From Carnegiea gigantea (taxonomy: Eukaryota; Streptophyta; Magnoliopsida; Caryophyllales; Cactaceae), in the NCBI GenBank assembly GCA_029747015.1, contig JAKOGI010000139.1, positions 1,010,001-1,074,000 of the forward strand: a stretch of 64,000 nucleotides of DNA. The letters are read 5' to 3'. A program made the position numbers and the translations under genes. Positions 22,376-33,572 of the stretch are shown piece after piece. The notes below the pieces were generated by a model. The model did no database searches. It was not told the origin of the DNA and saw nothing but the letters and a program-made list of their open reading frames with translations. Every line of letters starts with the position of its first letter. Positions within the stretch are counted from its first letter, which is position 1.

Positions 22376-24792
22376 TTATAGAAGATTTCCAAAATCTCCA
22401 CAACAACAATGCCCATTTACAAATCTGTGGAGTCTCTTACTGTCACGAACTATAATCTCTCGAGCAGCCATTTCTGACACGAGCTTGATGAAAGAATGAC
22501 AGTCCCTGCACATGCTAATGCTCTTGACAATACGAACAGGCATGGCTTTTTGGGTATACAACAATCCGAATGCAACTGCCAACTTTTCACTGTGATGATG
22601 AGCAGAGGAAGAGAGAGGTTCCACTTCATCTTCTTCATCAGTAACATGTAGGTTTTGAGATCTATATCCATGGTGCTTCACTTCATTAAGCAACATTCCC
22701 AAGTAGTTCTCGACCTCTTCTTTAGAAGGACATGAACGATTATGTACTGCAAAGGAGTACACTTTATCCTTGATAGTCAGCCAACTCCAATCCTGCAACT
22801 TTCCGAGCTTCTCATCCTTCATCATTTTTCTTATTCTTGAAACATCTTGCCATCTTTCAGCTGAGAGATACATGTTTAACAACATAACATAGGTCGGAGT
22901 ATCTTTGGGCTTCAGTTTGAGTAATTCCTCAGCAGCGTAAAAACCTAACTCCAGATTTCCATGACTTCTACACCCTGCAATCAAGATTGACCAAATGACA
23001 TCATTGGGTTCACAACCTATTTTCTGGGTAAGATCAAAAGCTTCTTCCAAACGCCCTAGCCTTACATACATGTCTATCAGGCATGCATAATGCTCCATTA
23101 TTGGCTTAATCTCATAAGTTCTTTTCATCATTTCGAAGTATCTTAGTGCCTCATCGACCATGCCTGCATGGCTACAAGCCGAAAGAACGCCTATAAATGT
23201 GACTTTATTTGGTTTCTCCCCAGCCAAACGCATTTCCTCAAACTGCTGTAGTGCTTGTTGAGGTTGACCATGCTGGGCAAAAGCTGCAATCATAGATGTC
23301 CATGATATTACAGTCCTTGTTTGGATCTCTGTGAAAGCTTTATTAGCCCTATTAATGTCACCACATTTACTGTACGTGTTAACTAAGGCGGTTCCCACAA
23401 TTAAATCAGCCAAAAACCCACTTTTTATGGTCTGAGCATGAACTTGTTCCCCTTGCTCCAAGGCCACTAACCTACTACAAACACTCAACACACTAGACAA
23501 AGTGAAAAGATCTGGCTTAGTGCCTGATCGGTGCATCTTCATGAAAGCATCTAAAGCCTGACTTCCACTTTGGTGGGCAGAAATCTCATCCTTCGATAGA
23601 TCCATCATTTGGGCATGACCTGCTATCAATGCATTCCATGTCACCGAGCTGATAGAATCCATCTCATCAAATAGTCTATTTGCTTCATCAATCAATCCAC
23701 ATTTCAGGCATAGATACATTATTGAATTTTTGATTGGTAGGTTCCCTTGGAAACCAAGCTTGATGCTCAAGGAGTATGTTTGTCTCCCTACATCCAAAGC
23801 ACGCAGTCCACAACACAAACTCAAGATGGTAGTGAACGTGAACTCATTGAGCTCTACATCTTCAGAAAGCATTTCGGTAAAGTACCTCAGACCTATTTCA
23901 GGTTCTCCATTATCACTGCAAGCAGAAATAACAGCAGTCCATGATATCACATCCTTGTCTCCTATCCTTCGAAAAGCATCAACAGCAGAGCCCAAGCTTC
24001 TGCATTTAGAGTAAAAACTACAGAGTGCATTACCTATGCTTGTCTCAGATTCTATGCCGTATTTAATAATATAAGCATGGATTTGCTTCCCTAATTTGAC
24101 ATGTAACATAGATGAACAAGCACTCAATATCGTCCCAAATGTGTAACTATTTGGATAAGCCCCAACTTCCAACATTTGAAGGAAAACTCTGATGGCTACC
24201 TCAGGCTTCGAGTCATGAACATACCCCGTCATGAGCCCCGTCCAACTAACAACATTTCTCTCAGGCAATCGATCAAACACCTTCTGGGAACATTCCATAT
24301 AGCCACATTTTGCATATGCATTGACAAGAGTGGTCATAACAAAGGGATCTTCATGTGTCCCAGTTTTTACAATGTGGGCATGCACCATTTGAGCATTTGA
24401 CATTGATCTTTTCTCAATACATTCTTGCAACAAGGGAACATAGAAAGAGGATTCTACCTGGGTACTTTCATTAAAAGAAGACAACGCCTCCCTGACAATC
24501 AACAAGCTTCTCTCCAAGTTTGCATCAAGAAATGTGGTGCTCTGGCATTTTGGGCAGCTAACATTTCGACTCTAAAATAGCAAAACACTGCTCAAAATTA
24601 GTAATCACACAAACGTGAAGATGAAACTTCATTCATTCCCAAATTCAAATGAAGTAATCCGACAACATATAGAACAAAAAGGAGAGCCCATGAGATGAAA
24701 TTGGATACCTTTTCATGGGGTACTGGGGTCCTTCTGAGTTCAGGCTCCAGCTTTGGATTGCCACTCACGGCAATTGAAGGGAGAGAAGCCAT
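22376..24792 (-). CDS. DYW-class pentatricopeptide repeat protein, 2 exons, 759 aa
   Basis: Exon 1 is 24709-24792 and exon 2 is 22376-24571; the 136-bp GT-AG intron joins ...VPHEK to SRNVSC in frame, and a stop lies just upstream of exon 2, so the first exon is needed. The protein has a string of P, L and S PPR motifs from about residue 75 to 540 (for example VFDRLPERNVVSWTGLMTGY and SACSHAGMVDEALRYFEMM), then E/E+ motifs and a C-terminal DYW-like domain. The deaminase ligands are present: HSE at about 688-690 and CRDC at about 716-719. Such proteins bind organelle transcripts and usually support C-to-U editing at specific sites in mitochondria or plastids. The C-terminus ends CGDFGNLL where the family normally ends in DYW or DFW; this may be a recent frameshift or tolerated variation. 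The N-terminus is only a weak transit-peptide candidate. The RNA target cannot be read from the sequence. Confidence 0.92.
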
Positions 24793-26879
24793 GAAATGAT
24801 ACAAGGCATGCAGAGAGAGATTGTGAGCACTTACTGAGTGAAGATACAGAGGTTATGAAACCGGATTGTCTTAGCTTCTCATCTGTTAGTATTATTGGTG
24901 GCTTGTTGCGCCATTTTTTGCTTGGCTCTATCTCTCTCTCTCCTCTTCTAATCACCACAGTTGGATTAGTGGCTTACTAATTGTCATGGAATGGACTTCT
25001 TTTGACCATTGCGTTAATAGCAAATTCAATTGTAAGTCAATTTTTTGGCTAATCGGTGGGAACCAATACTGTCACATCAATTATCTCTCTAACTTGTTAC
25101 TTCACAATCCTCTCTCTGTTCAGTGAAAGGCTCACTATTTTGACTCATCAAATAAAATAATACCTATAATTCCTACATCTAATAATAAAATAATATCTAT
25201 AAATTCACTCCATAACACACAACTTTTATTTTTAGAATTAAAAAAAGAAAAATTAATAAAAAAATATTTTTTTTTAAAAAGCAACCTCATGAGGAAGCTC
25301 GCTGGTCTGAGCCTCCCCCTGAGGCGTGAGGCATGAGCCTCTTGCTGCAAAACATCGCTCGCCTCAGCTCTCTCTCCCTCCTCCTTTTCTTCCTCGCGAG
25401 CCTCTTGCTGTATATGCTCTAAAAATCTTGTTAAGCTGAATTACGATTTAGATGAATATGACGTGTCTACTAATCGATTATATTTTGGTTGATTTTAATC
25501 CAATTTTATCTTATTATCACATAAACCTTTAAAGTCATAGCCTCAGTATGATTAATAAGTATACTAGACCAAAACACAAAATTTGAACAAAATATATAAT
25601 CAAATACGTAATTTGTAATAAGTCGAACAAGTGTAAATTCAAACCAAAATTGATTTTGGACAATATAAATATAAAAATCTTATGTCTGCTCTTAAAATTT
25701 TGAAAAAAACTTATAACCATATTTGACTTTTAGATCAAACAAATTTAAATAATTAAATCAAATAAAATTTTCCTAGATCAACCCGTGGGTAATCAATAAA
25801 GAGTTATTCTTCTCATTGTTGAATGAAATTGCCCCTTCTTTTATCAATAGTTCTGTATACTTTTATAATTATTTTTCTAGGAAACTCTCCTATAAATCTC
25901 CTTTTTGTTAGTAAAATATTTTTGAATTAAAAATTCTAATGGAACGCTAATTTATAGGATTTTTTTGGGTATAATTTTTTTTATCAAATTTAAAACATGA
26001 CCGTCTTGCAAATAAGTGTACTTAAAAAAGTGTAACTACTTATATTTGAATATCTTTTATATTTTATGAAAGCATAACTCACACAAAAAGTTGCTGCTTA
26101 CCAAATAATAAATATATAAAATATTAAACATTATAAATAAGAATAAGTTGTAGTCAATTACAAGGCGTACTAGGTTTTAAGTCCATGCGTTGCACAGATT
26201 ATCTTATATTTTAGTACAGTTACAATTTATTTTTTACATTTTGTAATTAATTTGATAATTATTGTTTATTGATGTTTAGTGATCCAAAATGTCTTCTTAT
26301 GTACCACATATTAGAATTATTTAATTTTCTTTTCTTGTTATAAATACTTCTTTGAATACACATTTTATTGTGCATTCAATGTTATAATTAACTAGCCTCT
26401 AAGTCGTGCTACGTACATATTATTTAAAAATATTATTCAAAAGAAGTTTAGAGATAATATAATTAATCTTATAATTTGACTTTTTAAAAGTGACACTATT
26501 AACATATCAGTACTTTATTTTCCTTTTCTTTTCATAGAATAAGCTCAAAAAATATTCTTCATTATGATGGTTTTAAATTACATATTATTTTAATATTTAT
26601 GTTTAAATAAAATCTTAATAAATGTTTAAGAGATATGTATTACAACCGCATCATTCACACTTACTTTTTTATATATAAATATATGATTTGATGGTTAGCG
26701 TTTTTAAATTTTTAGTGATACTATAACATATCAGAAGTATTTAGTTTCTTCACTTTTTAAAGACAATATTAAATACATTTTTTTATTGCTGTATCAAATC
26801 ATAAATTATATTTTTTTAAAAAAATAAATATTAATTAAAGTATTAATTATCAATGAGATACGAGTTGTTACCACACCGT
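24793..26879. other. AT-rich spacer upstream of the PPR gene
   Basis: The first about 170 bp are the PPR promoter/leader, with a short CT tract near 24930-24945. A small block at 25285-25400 is rich in GAGCCTC/GAGGC repeats. The rest is very AT-rich with no coding signal. Confidence 0.6.
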
Positions 26880-27240
<361 letters not shown>

Positions 27241-27267
27241 TATAGATTGTCAAGCAGCCATGCACCC

Positions 27268-27738
27268 CAAGTCTGTTTGGAAGGAGAGTAAGTTAGAGGA
27301 ATAAGAGTAAATAAGAGTAAAGAAGAGTAGCAGGAAGGGAGAGTAAATAAGAGTAAGTTGCTCACTCTTGTTTGAGAAATTAAAGAGAGTAAGGACTAAC
27401 CTTTGTTTGGAAGAATATAAGAGTAAATAAGAGTAAGTAAAAAAATTAACATATATACCCTCACTAAATAGATTAAAATATATTATATTCAGAATTATGA
27501 GAGTAAATATATAAACTATTCTCTCCTCACATAGCCAGAAATATGAGTATATATCATAGAATTTTTATTCTTTTTAGCCTTCCTTAATATCAAGTTGAGG
27601 AGAGTAAGAAGGCGTAAGAGTTACTCCCCTTTCTCCTCCTTACATTCCTTTTCTGACTCCCAAAGATGAGTAAAGGAGCATATTCACCCTCCCTTACTCC
27701 CCTCCACTCCTCCTTGCTCCCCGTCCAAACAGACCCTT
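27268..27738. mobile_element. MITE with GTCTGTTTGG termini
   Basis: The left end AGTCTGTTTGGAAGGAGAG and the right end (reverse complement GGGTCTGTTTGGACGGGGAG) are inverted. The interior is a sub-repeat of AGAGTAA units. The termini resemble PIF/Harbinger or hAT non-autonomous elements. Target duplication was not resolved. Abuts the TA tract and lies just upstream of the presumed B3 gene leader. Confidence 0.65.
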
Positions 27739-28325
27739 CACTCTTCCTCTCATGAAAAGCATTGGAATTTTTGGAGTTGAACTGGCTGAACTGTGACTGC
27801 AACTCGCATTTTGCGAGATCTTTCTCATTCAGAATCCCAATTTCGTCTTCAATTCCAGGTTAGGTTAGGTTAGGTTTTTCATGCTCTACTTCTTGTTTTT
27901 GCATGAGTGAATTGCTTGTAATTCCATAACTTTCTGTTGATTTCTTGCATATTCAAGGATGGTAATTTAGGGATTTTGTTGTTTTCTTGGGTTGCTATAC
28001 TAAGTGGATTTGAAATTTTGGGGCAATGCTCTGCAGTGGGCTACTTTGGAGTCAATTGTTATCGAAGCCTGAGAAAAGTTGCATTAGAATTTCTTTGCTC
28101 ATATTTTATGTTGCTTAAAGTCGTGTATTCAGATATGCAGCCATTTTGGAACATTCTTTTGCACTGAGTAATCATTATTGGAGATTATAGACCATGTGAA
28201 ATTGTAAAGATTGTTAATGCTAAAGAGTGCACTTTTCCCCTCTTTTCCTGGGATGGGTTTTTTTTAAAATTTTTTTTTTTTTGGGGGGGGGGGGTTGGGC
28301 GAGGAGGAGGGAGATAAATTTGTTT

Positions 28326-28440
28326 GCGCAGTCTCTCGTAAACAACCTGTTCTGTTGTGAGAGGTAAGCCTGCGTACATATGGATATTCATGGACTCTAA
28401 TTCAAAGTCCACATTTGGTTGTGGTTGGTTGGTTCGAGAT
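28326..28440 (+). mobile_element. Possible SINE scrap
   Basis: The block CTGTTGTGAGAGGTAAGCC followed by TGCGTACAT resembles the body of TS-type SINEs. No tRNA-like head, tail or target duplication is visible. Lies in the presumed 5'-UTR intron of the B3 gene, next to a T13G12 run. Confidence 0.25.
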
Positions 28441-29276
28441 TGGCGGCCCAAGTATAATGAGTACTTGCGTAAGCTATGATGTGAAAATTGTTTCGAAGTG
28501 ACTCCCCTGTAGCTACATTCATTAGCTTTTTGGCTTATTGTGAGTGATGCAAATTTAAACCCCTAATTTATGAACATTAGGTCTCGAATTGAGATATTGT
28601 TACATGTAGACGACTTTCTTGTTATGCTTGTTAGTGGCACATCCTTTTTCTCGCAGTGAGATGGTCTGATCCAATATAAGCTCATAGGTATCATCATATT
28701 GCATTTTGAAAAGTATGTTGCTGATTGTTTCTTTATAGCAATAGGTGGTGGCTTTGGTATTTGTTGTTGGAAGAATGAGCTCTTTTAAATGTCATATGGC
28801 TGCTGGGCGATTCTCATGTACTTTCAGGCAATCAGAACAAACATTTCTATTTGGCTTACAATTGGGTGGAAATGATTTTTATGCACCTTGAGGTTGTCTA
28901 TGTTGGTCCCTTCATTATTAGAACATGTCCATCCTCCCTCTCGGCCCTCTTTTTTCTCTTGGAAAGTTCAAACCCCCTCGATTTGGATGATTCATTTGCT
29001 CTTGCTTCTCTAGTCTGACTCCTGTCATTGTTTCAGTTAAGCCTTGGCCTTATGCTTAGGTTTGGGGATGTCAATATTCTAACATGATATTGTTTCTTGA
29101 TAGTTTCTTTTTGGCTATTTATTGTGGCCTACATCCCAAAAATTTCATTTATGGTGCTTATTCATGTATACCAATTGTATTTTCTTTGAAGTGTGTGTTC
29201 TGTGTTTAACTGTTTGGCATAAACTGGTATCTACGCCTTTCTTATGCGTATAAATTGTTTTCCTAGTTTCAGAGAA

Positions 29277-30585
29277 ATGAAAGGTGGACTAACGAAAATG
29301 GATCAAGACTCTGAATTTGGGTCTGCAACGGATGATGAAACTGAGCCACTTTCAGGGAAACCTTTCTTCCATGTGCTTCTTCAGAAATCACACATAGTCA
29401 ACCCATTGGTAAAGCATTCTTCGCGTCCACTATTAACTATTTATTCATCAATGGTGCGTAGGTGTGTTTTGCTGCAGAGTGCAGAACTGTTTGGGCTTGT
29501 ATGCTTGTGTTCCAAATGCGTAGCTTTGTACTTCAGTTTGATGGCTCATTTGGGTTATTGAACAACCATTACAATGGCCGATTGTCCATCATATAACTCT
29601 CTCTAGTTGACAGTTATCAGGTAACTTTGGACTTAAACATGCATTCCCCCTGACTTTCATCATTGTCTTCAGGAGGGACTGAGGGACCTCTATAAACTTG
29701 GGATAGGATTTCAATGCAGCTAGGCGGTCGTCCCATGGGTTGTTTTACTTGCCACCAGGCTAAGGCTTCCATGATTGCTATATAGCCTCTTACAACAACT
29801 AAACACCCTTTCTTCATGCTTTCCCGAAAAGCTTCACTTTCATGCGTGTCGCCAAGACCTCCCCATGCCCTTGCTAAAGTCTGCAGTTTCTGACATGGGT
29901 GTTAATGTGGCACTCTGTCATTTTCTTGAAAGAGTTTTCTTTAGACTAAATGACGTGTTGAGTGTCCATATCCATGTTGGAGTGTATGACATACTAGTAT
30001 CTCCCCTAACCGCGCGCAAGTGAGACTCATACTAGGAGTTTGTTGTTGTTGTTGTTGAATAATCAGAGTAACATTGTTGCAATGGGCATACACAGCATAG
30101 TTAGATGTCAATTTTTGAGTGTCTATTGTCCATTTTGGAGTCTGATAAGAGTATTTGATATGAAATGAATAATCAGAGTAGATAGTTGTTATGGGCATAG
30201 ACCGCATAGTTAGATGGCCATCTTGGATGGATCTGGTGTGAAAACTATAAAAAGACTTCTGAATGCTCATGCATAATGTCAGAGCATTCCTGTGAAAATA
30301 TCTCGGATGCTTCCTTCGGAGGCAGTCCCTGTGGTGCTCACTCATGGCAGCAGGACGTGGGAGATGACTTATAACGGCAACCATCCAACCCACAAGAGGT
30401 TTGACCCCAGGTGGAAGACATTTGTTGCTGATAACAAGCTCGAGGTTGGAGATGCCTGCTTATTTGAACTTGTGGAGAGTGGAAGCACAATCAAGTTCAA
30501 GGTTCAGATTCTCCGTGGTAACTTTCCACCTGAACTCCTTTTAAGGCGAGATGGCTCCAAGGATAAACCTGTCATCATTGATTGA
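29277..30585 (+). CDS. Small single-B3-domain DNA-binding protein, 2 exons, 144 aa
   Basis: Exons 29277-29408 and 30283-30585 join in frame (NPL to SIPVKI). The acceptor TTTCAG at 29267-29272, four bases before the ATG, suggests a non-coding first exon ending near 27858 at CCAG/GTTAGG. The protein has an acidic N-terminus (about 1-25), then one B3 fold: KPFFHVLLQKSHI starts it, IPVKISRMLP and WEMTYNG follow, and DPRWKTFVADNKLEVGDACL with FELVESG ends it (about 28-130). The GD-x-CxFEL block is the B3 hallmark. Plant B3 proteins bind short DNA sites in the nucleus; this size and layout fit the REM/Os04g0386900-like group, whose roles are mostly unknown. Only one B3 domain is seen, where many relatives have two or more, so upstream exons could be missing. 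Confidence 0.85.
29996..30057 (+). mobile_element. SINE-like tail ending in (GTT)n
   Basis: The CCGCGCGCAAGT...GACTCATACTAGG block followed by a run of GTT units resembles the 3' end of TS-type SINEs. It is 5'-truncated and lies in the B3 gene intron. Confidence 0.4.
30057..30219. repeat. Diverged tandem duplication (period 110 bp) in the B3 intron
   Basis: GAATAATCAGAGTA at 30057-30070 recurs at 30167-30180. The following 38-40 bases (ATGGGCATA...GCATAGTTAGATG) match with a few substitutions and small gaps. Two copies only. Confidence 0.8.
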
Positions 30586-31006
30586 GGCTAAAATCTAGCT
30601 GCTCTTTTAAGTCTTCAATTCCACTTGTAGAAAGGGAAGATCAAGCAGGGTATTTTGCTGCATGTCCAGCCTTTCGATACATTGGTTGGTTCTAGACTTC
30701 CAGTGAATATTATCAACGTGTAAAGTGATAATTTGTTGAAGCTTTGTTGTTGGTCCTGAGGAAGTATTGAGGATTGCTACCTTACACTTAACATTATATA
30801 TCTCCTCAGATTCGAACTGAAGTTGTTCGAGCAAGAAAGCAGAACAAATGCTAGCGGCCTTTCGCATCATGTAAGATATAAGGTGATTGAATGGGTATGC
30901 TTGAAGTTGTAATGCCAAGGCATTTGGCTTGTAGACTCTTTTATGAAAATGACTCTATTTCACTCTTATTTTTCTGAATTTATAATTTCTAACGTCATAC
31001 GAGTTA

Positions 31007-31438
31007 GGCCCTGTTCGGAAAAATTAGCGGTTCAAATAGCGGATAGTGGTTCAGGTAGCGGATAGCTTTTTAGGTATCGGATAGCGTTTTTAATTTAGCT
31101 GTTAACAGATAGTCATTTAGATGAGCATTTGAAATAAATGTATTTGGTAAATTTAGCTGTTGGATTAGCTGATTAATATAAATTGACATAGAAGGATATA
31201 GATAATTTCCAAATATAAAATTTCGTAAGGATATTTTTTGGCCAAAAAATATGAAATGCTACTTTTGAATGCCAAACATTAATACTATTAGCATTTCAGA
31301 AACGCTGCTTAAAATGCTAAACGCTACTTGAAATGCTGGTCAAAATGCTATGTTATCGAACACTAAAAATACTTGATAAGTGTATTGACTTAGACAAAAT
31401 GCTAAACGCTACTCAAAACGTTGTTATCGAACACACTC
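31007..31438. mobile_element. PIF/Harbinger-like MITE with TTA target duplication
   Basis: A 432-bp element between TTA trinucleotides (31004-31006 and 31439-31441), the target type used by PIF/Harbinger. Ends are GGCCCTGTTCGG on the left and GAGTGTGTTCG (reverse complement) on the right. The interior has repeated AGCGGATAG and AAATGCTAAACGCTAC motifs. No coding capacity. Confidence 0.65.
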
Positions 31439-31588
31439 TTAAGATATTAGAAAATTACGTTGTCAAATTCATATTGGTACAGTGTAAGAGAAAATAAGTT
31501 TATAAAACATGTAAAGGTCAGTATGGACCCCATTTGATGTGCTTAGCTATATGAATAGTGAACTATTCAGCCTAATAGTTGAGTGCTG

Positions 31589-31602
31589 ATCCTGTTTAGT
31601 TA
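31589..31602. repeat. Target-site duplication, left copy (SINE)
   Basis: atcctgtttagtta here is repeated perfectly at 31731-31744, flanking the SINE. Confidence 0.93.
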
Positions 31603-31730
31603 GTGGGTATCGGTTAGCTCAACTGGTAAAGTTTCTAAGGGTCATTATTAAAGACTTGGGTTCAAATTCCGTTTATATTGATATTTGCACTTTGCACTTT
31701 ATTCACGTAACAAAAAAAAAAAAGAAAGAC
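31603..31730 (+). mobile_element. tRNA-derived SINE, 128 bp
   Basis: The head contains an RNA polymerase III A box (TTAGCTCAACTGG, about 31614-31626) and, 32 bases on, a B box (GGTTCAAATTCC, about 31659-31670), spaced as in a tRNA. A short body follows and the copy ends in an A-rich tail at about 31711-31727. A perfect 14-bp duplication brackets it, which proves retrotransposition and indicates a fairly recent copy. Size is small next to the about 180-bp Au family; family not assigned. Confidence 0.9.
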
Positions 31731-31744
31731 ATCCTGTTTAGTTA
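31731..31744. repeat. Target-site duplication, right copy (SINE)
   Basis: Identical to 31589-31602 and placed directly after the A-rich tail of the SINE. Confidence 0.93.
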
Positions 31745-33572
31745 AAATAGTTACATGAATGGTCAATGATAGTTTTTTAATAGCAAATTATGATTAGGCC
31801 TTGCACGAATAGTCAATGATAGCTGTTTTAACAGCAAATGATGATTAGACCTAACCTAATCCATACGCGATTAATTATCTAGGCAAGTCATTCAATAAAA
31901 AGTGTTTATTAAACCAAGTTGTTGCCATCTTGGATTAACTATAAGTGTAGGTGAAAATAGAAAGACAATGATTTGTCTGATATAATTTTTTTTTTAAAAA
32001 GGATATTTGTGACCAAAAAAAAAGAAAGTTATTTGATGAAAATTAAAATGCTAATCTGATTAGATTTATTGGGAACATTGCTTAAATAATTTAAAAAATG
32101 CTAATTCAAATATTTAACTCACCAGACATAATATTAATTTAAATTATGTCTTAACTTGATTTAATGATTAAAAATTATTTAAAGAAACATCATAATACGA
32201 TTACTTCTATAAAAGAGGGATGTAAAATATGAAATTTACAATATTGTAAATTCTTAAATGAGACCATAAAATAAACATTTTGTGACGATTAATATGGATA
32301 ATTTTTTCTTTATTTTTTAAAACACAACTTACGTAATAGAAATATCTTACAATGACATTTTATGAAATGGTCTCATCAGGCACCTAATAACTTAATTGAG
32401 ATATGTTGATAAAATCTATGATTATATTTAATTAATAAAAAATATTCTCTTTCTTTTCTTTATTGGAAGGAGGTCGACTATTTCAACAAGCAATTAAGAA
32501 ACAGAAAAATTGACGGATACTGGGGCTAATCCTTTTTGTCCAATAAAGTTACATGAATACATGCTGGTAATCATTAACCCATGCTACTTGCCAAGTTGTA
32601 GTTATTTGCCCCACCCCCACTAACTTGAATATTGATTTTATGTGTCATTTCCTATCTTTTTATCCGTCCATGCTTACATTTTCTATCAAAAAGGCAATCA
32701 AGACATACAATTTAGGGTTGCTAATTATGATCTTATGACAACGATTTAGGCACAGTTTGACAGTAAATTGGGTGAATATGATGTCAAATTTAAATGTCGC
32801 AATGCTTTTCAGTATTATAGCATTTTCAATTTGAAAGGTAATAAACTGACACCTTACTTAGATATAGAAGAGTTCTATTTGATCCCACACATTTTCTTAA
32901 AAAAGCACTACTCTTAAATAGGTGTATCAAAACTCAGATGGAGTGACAGGTAACACCTCCTCAACAACTTCATAAATCATAACGCACCTTGTATTGCAAA
33001 ACCTTTCTGTCAAACTCAAACACTTCCACTTCTTCCTCATTTTGACCCTGTGGCTGTGGATGTCCCTCTCCAAATAATATTATCTTAACAATCATTCAAT
33101 CTCTCACATCTTACCAAATTCCAAGCTACTAGTTAAGACCACTGACACGACACGGCTTTTCTTCAACCTATAAGGAAACCATTGGCATTTCATTTTCAAT
33201 ACCATTCTTCATAATATGTAGTGCCCATCAAAACAGAGAATCCCTTCCAAATTTATGCTCCTGTATCCTGTTTCAGTTTTTCCACATTCTAAAGCCAACA
33301 AATATTGCTCATTTTCTGGCTTCACAACGCCTTTTTTTAGAGGCTTTTCCTCTTTGTAAGTTCAACTATGTTTGCTTTTTTAGGTACGAATCAAATCTGT
33401 ATTGGTTTAATCTTTATTCCACCATTCTGCTTTCTGGGTAGTGCTTAGAATTTATGGAAAAAGGTGAGAAAGCTTTGATTTTTCCTCCATTGCTGAAAAT
33501 TTCTTCAGGGTAGAGAATTAAGCATGCCCACTTGAGGGATTGAGCTTCTAGAGAGAGAAAGAGAAGAGAACG
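31745..33572. other. Spacer and CIPK8 promoter/leader
   Basis: AT-rich sequence without a supportable gene. The last few hundred bases before 33573 are the presumed CIPK8 promoter and 5' UTR, ending in a purine-rich GAGAGAGAAAGAGAAGAGAACG stretch just before the ATG (run split here as about 33550-33572). Confidence 0.55.

Noticed and set aside
24517..24519. PPR start within exon 2
   Set aside because: The frame there opens with a TTG, not ATG; the spliced upstream exon gives a proper ATG and in-frame junction.
27858..27880. Interstitial telomere repeat (TTAGG)
   Set aside because: Only four units, and plant telomeres are TTTAGGG; more likely a splice-donor-like repeat.
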